A DNA stretch of 64,000 nucleotides from JAIBJN01 sp963784175 (GCA_963784175.1 CAWAQJ010000018.1:124001-188000), one strand, 5' to 3'. Shown: positions 34,255 to 43,422, numbered from the stretch's first letter. Translations and numbers: made by a program. Notes: a model not told the origin generated them from the letters alone.

Positions 34255-35031
34255 AGCAGACCTCGCAGCCAGCCGCCGTCGACGGCGTACGCCCCGCCGG
34301 TGAGGTAGCCCGCGCGCTCCGAGGCGAGGAACGCCGCCAGCGCGGCGAACTCCTCCGGCTCGGCGAGGCGGCCCATGGGGATGGAGGCCTCGAGCCGCGC
34401 CTGAACCTCCTCCACGGCGACGCCTTCGCGCTCGGCGTTGGCCTGGTTGAGCTCGGTGACGCGCTCGGTCGCCGTGTAGCCCGGGCAGGACCGTGTTCAC
34501 GGTGATGCCGTCCTGCGCCACCTCGCGCGCCAGCGTCTTGGCGTAGCCGGTGACCGCCGCGCGCAGGCTGTTCGAGAGGATGAGGTTGTCGACCGGCTGC
34601 TTCACCGCCACCGAGGTCACGGCCAGAATCCGTCCCCAGCCGCGCGCCTTCATCCCCGGAAGGACAGCCGTTGCAAGCTCGACCGTGCTGCGGAGGAGCA
34701 ACGCGGTCGCCCGGTCCCAGTCCTCGAGCGAGAGCGTGTCGTGCGTCCCGGCGGGCGGGCCGCCGGTGTTGGCGACGAGGACGTCCACGCGCCCGAAGCG
34801 CTCCTCGGTTGCCCGGACGACGCGCGTCCCCTCGCCCGGCTCGGCCAGGTCGGCGGGAATCGCGAGCACCTCCGGCCCGATCTCCGCTGCGGCCGCAGCG
34901 AGGCGGTCGCCGTCGCGGGAGCAGAGCGCGAGCGACGCCCCTTCGGCAGCGAGCTCGCCCGCGACCGCCCGGCCGATCCCGCGGCTCGCGCCGCAGACGA
35001 GGGCGACCTTGCCGTCCAGCCCGAGGTTCAC
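34251..35031 (-). pseudogene. SDR-family oxidoreductase with a one-base frameshift
   Basis: This SDR reads LVCGASRGIGRAVAGELA (NAD(P) motif GxxxGIG), NTGG, the Ser of SVAVK..., and the Y-x3-K pair in YAKTLAREV. Near 34483 one extra base in CCCGGG breaks the frame. Removing it gives PGYTATERVTELNQAN and the usual end YAVDGGW, 259 residues in all. Without the correction the frame runs through into the aminotransferase gene. It starts with GTG overlapping the cupin stop. A sequence error is likely. Confidence 0.78.
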
Positions 35032-35402
35032 TTGCTGCGGAGGTAGGCGTCCGACCCGTCGAGCCAGTCCTGGCGCGGCGGACAGAAGATGTCGACGTCG
35101 AGGACGTCGTCCAGCGCCTCGGCCTTGTGCGGGAGCCACGAGGGGATGTGCAGGACCTCGCCGGCAGCCACGTCCACGACCTCCGACTCGTCCTCGCCCA
35201 GGAAGAAGCGCAGGGTCCCCTGGAGGATGTAGGTCAGCTGCTCGTTCTCGTGCGAGTGCTGCGGGACGATGCAGCCCTTGTCCAGGTACACGTGGGCGAG
35301 CATCATCCGCTCGGTCGAGACCAGGCGCCGGTGGAGGTCCGGCTTCAGCTCCTCTTTCGGCATGTCCTCCCAGCGGTATCGCGTGGCTCCGAGTGTGTTC
35401 AC
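35028..35402 (-). CDS. Cupin-domain protein
   Basis: The product has 124 residues. Motif 1 is CIVPQHSHENEQLTYILQG and motif 2 AGEVLHIPSWLPHKAEAL, with HxH, Glu and His metal ligands. The GTG at 35402 follows AGAGGAGAC. It is the first gene of the cupin-SDR-aminotransferase operon, joined by GTGA overlaps, which suggests a short degradation or isomerisation pathway. Substrate unknown. Confidence 0.85.
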   Translation of the reverse strand: MNTLGATRYRWEDMPKEELKPDLHRRLVSTERMMLAHVYLDKGCIVPQHSHENEQLTYILQGTLRFFLGEDESEVVDVAAGEVLHIPSWLPHKAEALDDVLDVDIFCPPRQDWLDGSDAYLRSK

Positions 35403-35458
35403 GCCGTCTCCTCTCGTCTCTGCGACAGGCAGGGATCGTCTCACACCGCAGGCGATGC

Positions 35459-35566
35459 TCAGCGAGGGACGATGCGGAAGCGCAGCGACTTCGCCACGGA
35501 CTTGTAGCCGTCGTCGCCGCAGTACCCGGCGCTGCAGCCCGGCGTAAGCGCCGGCGTCGGATCCTC
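35459..35566 (-). other. Possible C-terminal relic of a secreted protein
   Basis: On the minus strand one frame from the nhaP stop to the TGA at 35461-35459 reads PGCSAGYCGDDGYKSVAKSLRFRIVPR-like sequence with no start codon. It looks like the C-terminal end of a Cys-containing extracytoplasmic domain rather than random sequence. No upstream part was found. Confidence 0.25.
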
Positions 35567-37159
35567 CTAGAGGTCGAGCCGCGCGTCCTCGAGATCGAGG
35601 TCGCGCACGACTCGCCGCGCGACCGCGTCGTCGATGCGGCCGCTTCGCTGTAGCTGGATGACGGCGCGCCGCTCGGCCTCGAGCAGCTCGTGGCGCAGGC
35701 GCTGGTAGTTGGCGGAGCGGTCCTCGATCGCACCGTCGCTCTCGGCGTCGAAGCGTGAGCTGAAACGCTCTCGCCGGAACGAGTAGAGACCGCGCAGCCG
35801 CTCCGCCGTATCCTCGAGCACCCACTCCTCCACGAGCAGCTCATCGAGCCGCTCGATCGCGGCCTCGGCCGCGTAGATGCGCGCCTTGGCGTCCTCCTTC
35901 TCAGCCAGCCCGTCGTCCTCGAGGCCGAGGACGCGGATCAACGGAGGCAACGTCAGGCCCTGGACGACGAGGGTGCCGAGGATCACGCCGAAGGTCAGAA
36001 ACACGATCAGGTCCCGGTCGTTGAACGGCGTGCCCGCGTCGGTGCTGATCGGGAGAGCGAGCGCGGCAGCGAGCGAGACCGCGCCGCGCATGCCCGACCA
36101 GGCGAGGATCGTCTTGGCCCGCCAGGACGGAGCCGGGTCGCCGGTGCGCCGGGCTCTGCCGAGCAGATGGGTGAGTCCCGCCATGCCGAAGACCCAGGCG
36201 AAGCGCGCTCCGATCACGGTGAGCGTGACGTAGAGCGCGTAGCGGATCAGCGTTCCCGTCGAGATGCCCGAGAGCGCGTCGACGATCGCCGGAAGCTGGA
36301 GCCCCACGAGCGCGAAGAGCAGCGCGTTCAGGACGAAGAAGAGAACCTCCCAGACGGCGACACCTTGGAGCCGCGTCTGCGGCGTGGTGAGAAGGGGCGT
36401 ATGCCAGCCCATGTAGATGCCGACCGTGACCGCTGCGAGCACTCCCGAGACGCCGATCGCCAGAGCGGGCAGAAAGGCGAAATACCCGCTGAGGACCGAG
36501 ATGGTGATCTCGACGGGCGGGTTGTCGATGCGGCGCCGCACCTCGCGGATGACGAAACCGACAGCGAGGCCGACGGCGATGCCCCCGAACACGCTGAAGA
36601 CGAACCGCCACGAGGCCTCGACCAGCGAGAAGCTGCCGGTCAGGACCGCGGCCACGGCGAAGCGGTAGGCGACGAGCGCCGTCCCGTCGTTGACGAGGCT
36701 CTCCCCCTCGATCACGGCGACGAGCTGCCGCGGGAGCCCGAGACGCTCCGCGATCGCGGTCGCGGCCGTCGGATCCGTGGGCGAGACGATCGCACCGAGG
36801 ACAAATGCGCTCGGCCAGCCGATCCCCGGGATGGCTGCGTGGGCGACCACCGCCACGACGACCGTCGTGGTCAGGACGAGCCCGACCGCCAGGAACGAGA
36901 TCGGCCGGATGTTCGCGCGCAGCTCGCGGAGCGAGGTGAAGAACGCGCTCCCGTACAGCAGCGGCGGCAGGATGGCGACGAGGACCAGATCGGGGGCCAG
37001 CTCGATCTCCGGCATGCCGGGAACGAACCCGAGCGCGAGACCACCGAGGACAAGCAGGATCGGATAGGGGACGCGCACGATCTGGGCGAGAGCCAGGAGC
37101 GCCGTCCCCGCCGCCAGGAGGCCGAGGAGGACCAGGCTGTCGGTGGCCGAGAACTCCAT
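35567..37159 (-). CDS. Na+/H+ antiporter (NhaP/CPA1 family)
   Basis: The product has 530 residues with about 12 membrane helices. The ion-binding blocks SPTDPTAA and EGESLVNDGTA are present, together with WSGMRGAVSLAAALALP near the C-terminal membrane part. The last ~120 residues form a soluble charged tail. It exchanges Na+ for H+ at the inner membrane. A TAGGAT -10 box lies 9 nt before the ATG, and no ribosome-binding site is seen. Confidence 0.92.
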   Translation of the reverse strand: MEFSATDSLVLLGLLAAGTALLALAQIVRVPYPILLVLGGLALGFVPGMPEIELAPDLVLVAILPPLLYGSAFFTSLRELRANIRPISFLAVGLVLTTTVVVAVVAHAAIPGIGWPSAFVLGAIVSPTDPTAATAIAERLGLPRQLVAVIEGESLVNDGTALVAYRFAVAAVLTGSFSLVEASWRFVFSVFGGIAVGLAVGFVIREVRRRIDNPPVEITISVLSGYFAFLPALAIGVSGVLAAVTVGIYMGWHTPLLTTPQTRLQGVAVWEVLFFVLNALLFALVGLQLPAIVDALSGISTGTLIRYALYVTLTVIGARFAWVFGMAGLTHLLGRARRTGDPAPSWRAKTILAWSGMRGAVSLAAALALPISTDAGTPFNDRDLIVFLTFGVILGTLVVQGLTLPPLIRVLGLEDDGLAEKEDAKARIYAAEAAIERLDELLVEEWVLEDTAERLRGLYSFRRERFSSRFDAESDGAIEDRSANYQRLRHELLEAERRAVIQLQRSGRIDDAVARRVVRDLDLEDARLDL

Positions 37160-37168
37160 CCGGCGTCC

Positions 37169-37188
37169 ATCCTACGAACGCGTACAAT
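37169..37188. promoter_or_regulatory. Back-to-back -10 boxes of nhaP and the small zinc protein
   Basis: TAGGAT on the minus strand (37174-37169) serves nhaP, and TACAAT on the plus strand (37183-37188) lies 6 nt before the GTG at 37195. Both divergent promoters fit in a 35-bp gap. Confidence 0.5.
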
Positions 37189-37194
37189 CGAGGC

Positions 37195-37401
37195 GTGGGA
37201 GTCGCGTACAGCTCTCCCGACTCGCCCTTCACGCGGATCACGGTCGTGTACCGGTGCCCGTGCGGCGCTGTGGTCTCCGAGGTCGGACGGCACGCCGCCG
37301 AGGGGCCCGAGGGCTGGGAGCAGGCGCGCCCCGACGCCTACATCTGCGCGCACTGCGCGGAGCTGAAGCGCGCCGGGAAGCTCCCGGCGGCCACGGCCTA
37401 G
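37195..37401 (+). CDS. Small protein with CPC/CAHC cysteine pairs
   Basis: The product has 68 residues. The GTG at 37195 is 6 nt after TACAAT, so it is probably leaderless. A CPC pair near residue 21 and CAHC near residue 51 form a candidate zinc site; the middle is acidic. It ends with a 4-nt overlap to comB on the opposite strand. Function unknown. Confidence 0.65.
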   Translation: MGVAYSSPDSPFTRITVVYRCPCGAVVSEVGRHAAEGPEGWEQARPDAYICAHCAELKRAGKLPAATA

Positions 37402-38085
37402 TCGGCGACGATCGCGGCCGCAGGGCCTTCCATGCCCGCCAGGCGTGGGACGACCTCGAGAACGCTCTCGCGTGCGCACCAGGCGATGTCGTCGAGGATG
37501 GCCTCCTGCCGAGGGTTCTCGGCCGCGCGCAGGGCGTCCTCTGCACTACCGAAGGACCGCGCGAGGCGGACCGCCGTCTCGGCGGCGTCGGACCGCTCGC
37601 CGCCGAGGAGCTCCGCGATGCGTCCCGCGCAGTAGGCGTCGTCGATGGTGAAGCGGCCGTCGACGCCGGCGCAGATCACCTCCACGTCTCCGCCCGCCGC
37701 GAGCGCGGCCGCCGCGACGGCCTCGAGGTTCAGGAGGCTCCCGACGAGGACGTGCTCTGCGTTGGCGGCCGCGGTCACGATCGCCCGCGTGCCGTTGGTC
37801 GTGGTCAGCACGAGCGTCTCGGCCCGCGGCTCGACGAAGTCCGCCGGCGAGTTGCCCAGGTCGAAGCCGGGAATCGCCTCGGCGCGGCGCTCGCCCGCGA
37901 GCACCCCCTCCTCCATCCCCGCGCGAAGCGCCCGGGCCTCCTCGATCTCGGCGCAGCAGAGGACGCGGCGATAGCCCGAGCCAAGTGCCTGGGCGATGGT
38001 GGACGTCGCGCGGAGGACGTCGACGACGACTGCGACGGGCGCGCGCTCGGCCTCTAGCGGGCGTGAAGGCGACGTGCACGCGCAT
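37398..38085 (-). pseudogene. comB: 2-phosphosulfolactate phosphatase ComB with a one-base frameshift
   Basis: ComB converts 2-phosphosulfolactate to sulfolactate. The ATG at 38085 gives the typical start MRVHVAFTP. One extra base near 38057 then shifts the frame, and the rest (APVAVVVDVLRATSTIAQAL, GFDLGNSPADF, TTNGTRA) continues to the stop at 37398, 228 residues in all after removing the base. A -10 box TAAGGT lies 9 nt before the ATG. The enzyme is known from coenzyme M synthesis; its bacterial role outside that pathway is unclear. Confidence 0.78.
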
Positions 38086-38094
38086 CGGCCCGAG

Positions 38095-38117
38095 ACCTTA
38101 CACCCCGTGGATACGAT
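38095..38117. promoter_or_regulatory. Divergent -10 boxes of comB and the rhomboid gene
   Basis: TAAGGT on the minus strand (38100-38095) precedes comB, and TACGAT on the plus strand (38112-38117) is 7 nt before the rhomboid ATG. Confidence 0.4.
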
Positions 38118-38124
38118 GGCTCGA

Positions 38125-38985
38125 ATGGCAACGCCGGAGCGCATTCAGACCCGGACCTGCTATCGCCATCCGGGCCGGGAGACGGCCGTTAGCTGCTCCA
38201 ACTGCGGCCGCCCGATCTGCCCCGACTGCATGGTCTACGCACCCGTCGGGATCAAGTGCCCCGAGTGCGCGGGCCAGCCGACCGGCGCCAAGGCGGCCAC
38301 GAGGCGGATCGGCCGCGTGGGCGCCGGGACGGGCGCACTGGTCACCAAGACACTGATCGGGATCAACGTCGCCGTCTTCCTGATCTCGATCGCAGAGGGC
38401 TCGGGCGGCTTCCAGCCGGCGCAGTCGTTCATCAACCGTTGGGCGCTGAACGGCTTCGCGGTCTCCGAAGGCGAGTGGTACCGCCTGATCACGAGCGCGT
38501 TCCTGCACGCGAGCGTGCTCCACATCGCGTTCAACATGCTCATGCTCTGGTGGTTCGGCCAGGCGCTCGAGAGCGCCCTGGGGCGCGTCCGGTTCCTCGG
38601 CATCTACCTCGTCTCCGCGCTCGCCGGCTCTGCCGGGGCGCTGCTCCTCTCGGGCGAGTTCGTGAACACCGTCGGCGCGTCGGGGGCCGTCTTCGGGATC
38701 CTCGGTGCAGGCCTCGTGCTCGAGCGGAAGCAGGTCTACGTCTTCGGAGGCGGCGCGCTCTTCGTCGTCATCCTCAACGTGGCGTTCACGTTCGCCGTCT
38801 CGAACATCTCGATCGGCGGCCACCTGGGCGGCCTGGCGGGCGGAGTGTCCGCGATGCTCGCCCTGTCGGTGGCCGGCCGCCACCCGGTCTATGGGCGGCT
38901 CGACCCCATCGCGGTGCTGTCGCTCCTGGGCATCGCGGCGGCCAGCGTCGTCATCGCGTACATGCGCGTCCGCGGATATTCCTGA
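38125..38985 (+). CDS. Rhomboid intramembrane serine protease with N-terminal zinc finger
   Basis: The product has 286 residues. The N-terminal B-box-like zinc finger (CYRH...CSNCGRPICPDC...CPEC, about residues 8-45) precedes six membrane helices. The active-site Ser is in GASGAVFG and the His in GGHLGGLAGG. It cleaves membrane proteins within the bilayer. The start chosen is 7 nt after TACGAT, which also keeps the zinc finger at the N-terminus. Confidence 0.92.
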   Translation: MATPERIQTRTCYRHPGRETAVSCSNCGRPICPDCMVYAPVGIKCPECAGQPTGAKAATRRIGRVGAGTGALVTKTLIGINVAVFLISIAEGSGGFQPAQSFINRWALNGFAVSEGEWYRLITSAFLHASVLHIAFNMLMLWWFGQALESALGRVRFLGIYLVSALAGSAGALLLSGEFVNTVGASGAVFGILGAGLVLERKQVYVFGGGALFVVILNVAFTFAVSNISIGGHLGGLAGGVSAMLALSVAGRHPVYGRLDPIAVLSLLGIAAASVVIAYMRVRGYS

Positions 38986-38988
38986 GCC

Positions 38989-39015
38989 GGGAACTTTTGG
39001 ACGCGTCCGTCCGTC
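38989..39015 (+). promoter_or_regulatory. ECF-type promoter of the lipoprotein gene
   Basis: GGGAAC at 38989-38994 is followed after 17 nt by CGTC at 39012-39015, the usual ECF sigma pattern. The start would be a few nt before the ATG at 39026. The -35 lies directly after the rhomboid stop. Confidence 0.5.
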
Positions 39016-39025
39016 CAAGCTCGCG

Positions 39026-39724
39026 ATGAACCGGATTCTCGTCCTACTCGCCGTCGCTCTCCTGGGCCTGACCGCCTGCGGCGCGGGCGAGGACGCCGGC
39101 TCCGACGGGCCCGCCGAGCCGACGACCTCCGAGCCCACCGCCTTGCCGGACGTCGCCCGCATCGTCTGCGACGAGAACGGGGCGCGGCTCGAGACTCCCT
39201 CCGTCAAGGCGCAGCCCGACGGGATCCACTTCGAGATCGTGAACGAGGCCGGCGGCGAACGCTCCCTCTCCATCCAGAACGCCGAGGGCACCGGGACGGG
39301 GATGGGCATCCCCGCAGGCACCTCGACCCAGGTTGTCGACATCGAGCCGGGTGCGCTCACCGTCTCCTGCACCGATCCTGCCACCGAGCCGGGCGCCGGC
39401 GAGGCGCTCGAGGTCGTGGACGAGGACGGCATCTGGGTCTCGACCCGTCTCGGCTGTGCCGAGCAGTTCTCGCAGGTCCTCGACTACATCCAGGGCGCCT
39501 CCGGCGAGACCACCGATCCACTCGTGGCCGCCAGGAAGGCCGTCGAGGGCTTCGGGCTCGAGCCCGACGACGTCTTCGAGCGCGCGGGCTATCCCGACAC
39601 GGACACCGCCAGGGTGCGGATGGTGCGGGGCAGCGAGCCGGTCGCGATCGTCGACCTGATCGACGACGGCACCGGCAAGTGGCTCGTGAGCATGGTCACG
39701 GGCTGCAGCTCCCTCGAAAACTGA
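39026..39724 (+). CDS. Secreted lipoprotein, unknown function
   Basis: The product has 232 residues. The signal peptide ends in the lipobox LTAC, then an acidic Ser/Thr/Pro linker, and an extracytoplasmic domain with paired cysteines (IVCDENG, VSCTD, LGCAEQ, TGCSS). A short region before the end recalls small tandem repeats of bacterial cell-surface lipoproteins. ATG 39026 is just after an ECF promoter. The downstream PLD-like gene is separately promoted. Confidence 0.75.
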   Translation: MNRILVLLAVALLGLTACGAGEDAGSDGPAEPTTSEPTALPDVARIVCDENGARLETPSVKAQPDGIHFEIVNEAGGERSLSIQNAEGTGTGMGIPAGTSTQVVDIEPGALTVSCTDPATEPGAGEALEVVDEDGIWVSTRLGCAEQFSQVLDYIQGASGETTDPLVAARKAVEGFGLEPDDVFERAGYPDTDTARVRMVRGSEPVAIVDLIDDGTGKWLVSMVTGCSSLEN

Positions 39725-39735
39725 GCGGCGACCGC

Positions 39736-39741
39736 TAGGGT
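39736..39741 (+). promoter_or_regulatory. -10 box of the PLD-like gene
   Basis: TAGGGT lies 8 nt before the GTG start at 39750. Confidence 0.4.
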
Positions 39742-39749
39742 CTCGCCTC

Positions 39750-40829
39750 GTGATCGAGGCGCACACCCTCACCGACGGCGGTCAGACCGCGCCCGAGGTC
39801 GCCGAGCGGCTCGCCGGCTTCCTCCGGGCAGCCGAGCGGAGCCTCGATTTCGCGCTCTACGACTTCGACCTCGAGCAGCCGACCGCGAAGATCGTCGCAG
39901 ACGAGATCGTGGAGGCAGAGCAGCGGGGCGTCGCGGTCCGCCTCGCATTCAACGTCGACAACGAGAAGCCGCCGCCGCTCTTCCCCCCTCCCCGCGGCAA
40001 GCCGAGCCTGATCGACAGCCTGGAGGTGCCGACCAAGCCGATCCCGGGAGTCCCCGACCTCATGCACCACAAGTTCGCGGTCCGCGACGGGAGCACCGTC
40101 TGGACGGGCTCGACGAACTGGACCGACGACTCCTTCACGCGCTGCGAGAACATCATCGTGGTCGTCGAGTCGGAGCCCGTCGCGGCCGCGTACACAAAGG
40201 ATTTCGAGCAGCTCTGGACGACCGGCTCGGTCGAGCAGAGCGGGTTCGTCGACCCGTCTCCGATCGACGTGGGTGGGCGCGAGGTACGCGTCTGGTTCTC
40301 CCCGGGGCACGGAGAAGCGCTCGCCACCCGCATCGCGCACCGGATCAAGCGGGCGCGGCAGAGGGTCCGCGTTTGCTCGCCCGTCCTCACCTCCGGCCCG
40401 ATCCTCGGCGCGCTGGCGGAGTGCGTCTCCGACGGGAAGGTGGACATCACCGGCGTCGTCGACGGCACGCAGATGAAGGGCGTCTACCACCAGTGGAAGC
40501 TGAACGGGAACTCCACGTGGAAGCTCCCGCTCGTCGAGCGCGTCCTCGGGCGCGCCCGCTTCTCGGGCAAGGACTCGACCCCGTACGGCGACGGCGACAA
40601 CGTGCACGACTTCATGCACGCGAAGGTCACCGTCGCAGACGACCGGGTGTTCGCCGGGAGCTACAACCTCTCCCACTCCGGCGAGCTGAACGCGGAGAAC
40701 GTCCTCGAGATCCGCGATGCCGAGCTTGCCGACCGGCTCGCAACGTGGATCGACGGCGTGCGGGACCGCTACGGGCCGGCGCCGGTGCCCGAGCTGGACG
40801 GGGCTAGCCCCCGACCTGAACCGTCGTGA
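39750..40829 (+). CDS. Phospholipase D-like (HKD) protein
   Basis: The product has 359 residues with two HKD-type motifs: MHHKFAVRDGSTVWTGSTNW (about 109-128) and MHAKVTVADDRVFAGSYNLS (about 289-308). Two HKD motifs make one active site in the PLD superfamily, which includes phosphodiesterases and nucleases such as DNA-end endonucleases. The presence of no signal peptide fits a cytosolic role. The last 26 nt overlap the end of the PPDK gene tail to tail. Confidence 0.88.
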   Translation: MIEAHTLTDGGQTAPEVAERLAGFLRAAERSLDFALYDFDLEQPTAKIVADEIVEAEQRGVAVRLAFNVDNEKPPPLFPPPRGKPSLIDSLEVPTKPIPGVPDLMHHKFAVRDGSTVWTGSTNWTDDSFTRCENIIVVVESEPVAAAYTKDFEQLWTTGSVEQSGFVDPSPIDVGGREVRVWFSPGHGEALATRIAHRIKRARQRVRVCSPVLTSGPILGALAECVSDGKVDITGVVDGTQMKGVYHQWKLNGNSTWKLPLVERVLGRARFSGKDSTPYGDGDNVHDFMHAKVTVADDRVFAGSYNLSHSGELNAENVLEIRDAELADRLATWIDGVRDRYGPAPVPELDGASPRPEPS

Positions 40830-43422
40830 CGCCGCGTTCTGCCAGCGCCGCCTGAGCGGCGGCCAGTCGCGCCAGCGGCACCCGGTACGGCGAGCAGGAC
40901 ACGTAGGCGAGCCCGAGCTCGTGGCAGAAGGCGACCGAGCGCGCGTCGCCGCCGTGCTCGCCGCAGATGCCGAGCTTGATGTCGGGCTTGACGCCGCGTG
41001 CGCGCTCGACGCCGATCCGCATGAGGTCGCCGACGCCGCCCGCGTCCAGGGTCTCGAACGGGTTCGCATCGAGAATGCGGTCCTCGAGATAGCGCGTCAG
41101 GAACTTGCCCTCGGCGTCGTCGCGCGAGAAGCCGAGCGTCGTCTGGGTGAGGTCGTTCGTCCCGAAGCTGAAGAAGTCGGCCTCTCCGGCGATCTCGTCG
41201 GCGCGCACGCACGCCCGCGGGAGCTCGATCATCGTCCCGATCTGGTACTCGAGCTGGCGGTCGGCCTGCTCGAGCTCGGCCGACGCGGTGTCGAGCGTGA
41301 GCCGGCGCAGCCGCCGTAGCTCCTCGGCGAACCCGACGAGCGGGTGCATGATCTCGACGAGCGGTGGCTCTCCGCCCTTCTCGGCGACGGCGAGAGCGGC
41401 CCGGACGATGGCCCGAACCTGCATCTCGTAGATCTCGGGATAGACGAGCCCGAGCCGGCAGCCGCGCATCCCGAGCATCGGGTTGGACTCGCGCAGCGCA
41501 CGGATGCGGCGCGCCATGTCCTCCGAGTCGGCTTCCTCCAGCGAGGGCAGGAACTCGTGCAGCGGCGGGTCGAGCAACCGGATGGTCACCGGCAGTCCCG
41601 CCATGGCGGCGAGGATTCCCTCGAAGTCCCGCTGCTGGAACGGCAGAAGCTTGTCGAGCGCCGTCCGCCGCTCCTCCTCCGAGGAGGCGAGGATCATCGC
41701 CCGTACGAGCGGGAGCCGGTCATCGGCCATGAACATGTGCTCCGTACGGCAGAGCCCGATGCCCTCCGCGCCGAACTCGCGGGCCTTGGCCGCGTCCTCG
41801 GGCGTGTCCGCGTTGGCGCGCACCCGCAGGCGTCGCAGCTCGTCGGCCCAGCCGAGCAGCGTCTCGAAGTTCTCGTCGATCTGCGGCGGGACGAGCGGGA
41901 CGTCCCCGACGATGACGTCGCCGGTGCCGCCGTCGATCGTGAGCACGTCGCCCTCGGCCAGCTCCTCGTCGCCCAGGCGGATCGTCCGGGCGCCGAGGTC
42001 GATCGAGAGCGCATCGCACCCCGCCACGCACGGCTTGCCCATCCCGCGCGCGACGACGGCCGCGTGCGAGGTCATGCCGCCGTGCGCCGTCAGCACGCCG
42101 CGGGCCTCGATGACGCCGTGGATGTCGTCGGGCGTCGTCTCCGCGCGCACGAGGATGACGTCCTCCCCGGCCTTGCCCTGCTCCTCGGCGCGGTCGGCGT
42201 CCAGGACGATCTTCCCGGTGGCCGCGCCGGGCGAGGCGTTCAGCCCCTTCGCGGCCGTCTGGTAGTCGGCCTTCGGGTCGATCATCGGGTGGAGCAGCTG
42301 GTCGAGCTGGCCCGCGTCGACCCGAGCGACTGCCTCCTCCCGGGAGATCAGCTCGTCGCCGACCATGTCCACGACGACGCGCAGCGCCGCGGCGGCGGTG
42401 CGCTTTCCGGCCCGCGTCTGCAGGAGGTACAGCGACCCCTCCTCGATCGTGAACTCGATGTCCTGCATCTCGCGGTAGTGCTCCTCGAGCCGCGCCATCG
42501 TGTCGGAGAGCTGCCGGAAGGCCTCGGGAAAGCGCGCCTCCATGCCCTCGATCGGCTCGGGCGTCCGGATCCCGGCGACGACGTCCTCGCCCTGGGCGTT
42601 GACGAGGAACTCGCCCCACATCCCCTGCTTCCCCGTCGAAGGGTCGCGGGTGAACGCCACGCCGGTGCCCGAGTCGTCGCCCTTGTTGCCGAAGACCATC
42701 TGGACGACGTTCACCGCCGTCCCCAGGTCGTCGGGGATCTGGTTCGCGCGGCGGTAGACCTGCGCGCGCTGCGTGTTCCACGAGTCGAACACGGCGCGAA
42801 CGGCGCGGGCGAGCTGCTCGCGCGCGTCCTGCGGGAACGGCTCGCCGGAGCTCTCGGCGTAGATCTCGCCGAAGCGCTTCGCCAGCTCGCGCAGGTCCGA
42901 CGCATCGAGTTCGACGTCCTGGGAGACGCCGCGGTCCTCCTTCATGGACGCGAGCTCCCGCTCGAAGAGTTGGCCCTCGATGCCGTCGACGACGTTCCCG
43001 AACATCTGGATCAGCCTGCGGTACGCGTCGAAGGCGAAGCGCTCGTTGTCGGTCGCCGCGGCGAGCCCCTCGACGGCGTCGTCGTTCAGGCCCAGGTTGA
43101 GGATCGTGTCCATCATCCCGGGCATCGAGACCGCCGCTCCCGAGCGAACGGACACGAGCAGCGGGTCGGACGGGTCGCCGAAACGCTTCCCGGTCGTCTC
43201 CTCGAGCTGCTCGACGTGCTCCTCGATCTCCTCCCTGAGGCCGTCGGGGAGCTTCCCCCCGAGCTCCATGTACTCGCGGCAGGCCGCGGTCGTCACAGTG
43301 AAGCCGGCCGGGACCGGGAGCCCGATCGCGGTCATCTCGGCCAGCCCGACGCCCTTGCCGCCGAGCAGCTCGCGGCCGAGCTCGCCGCCTTCAGAGAAGT
43401 CGTAAACGTACGTACTCGCCAT
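40804..43422 (-). CDS. ppdK: Pyruvate, phosphate dikinase
   Basis: The product has 872 residues, the usual length. It has the N-terminal ATP-grasp domain, the phosphohistidine domain with catalytic His in GGMTSHAAVVARGMGKPC, and the C-terminal PEP/pyruvate domain with GLCRTEHMF and FFSFGTNDLTQTT. It interconverts pyruvate, ATP and Pi with PEP, AMP and PPi. The regulator gene lies about 350 nt upstream on the same strand, past a terminator. ATG 43422 gives the usual start MASTYVYDF. Confidence 0.96.
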   Translation of the reverse strand: MASTYVYDFSEGGELGRELLGGKGVGLAEMTAIGLPVPAGFTVTTAACREYMELGGKLPDGLREEIEEHVEQLEETTGKRFGDPSDPLLVSVRSGAAVSMPGMMDTILNLGLNDDAVEGLAAATDNERFAFDAYRRLIQMFGNVVDGIEGQLFERELASMKEDRGVSQDVELDASDLRELAKRFGEIYAESSGEPFPQDAREQLARAVRAVFDSWNTQRAQVYRRANQIPDDLGTAVNVVQMVFGNKGDDSGTGVAFTRDPSTGKQGMWGEFLVNAQGEDVVAGIRTPEPIEGMEARFPEAFRQLSDTMARLEEHYREMQDIEFTIEEGSLYLLQTRAGKRTAAAALRVVVDMVGDELISREEAVARVDAGQLDQLLHPMIDPKADYQTAAKGLNASPGAATGKIVLDADRAEEQGKAGEDVILVRAETTPDDIHGVIEARGVLTAHGGMTSHAAVVARGMGKPCVAGCDALSIDLGARTIRLGDEELAEGDVLTIDGGTGDVIVGDVPLVPPQIDENFETLLGWADELRRLRVRANADTPEDAAKAREFGAEGIGLCRTEHMFMADDRLPLVRAMILASSEEERRTALDKLLPFQQRDFEGILAAMAGLPVTIRLLDPPLHEFLPSLEEADSEDMARRIRALRESNPMLGMRGCRLGLVYPEIYEMQVRAIVRAALAVAEKGGEPPLVEIMHPLVGFAEELRRLRRLTLDTASAELEQADRQLEYQIGTMIELPRACVRADEIAGEADFFSFGTNDLTQTTLGFSRDDAEGKFLTRYLEDRILDANPFETLDAGGVGDLMRIGVERARGVKPDIKLGICGEHGGDARSVAFCHELGLAYVSCSPYRVPLARLAAAQAALAERGVTTVQVGG

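Noticed and set aside
32902..35844. 980-codon fusion of aminotransferase, SDR and cupin-region frames
   Set aside because: The long frame arises from the SDR frameshift and runs through shifted sequence. Each part has its own start and family boundaries.
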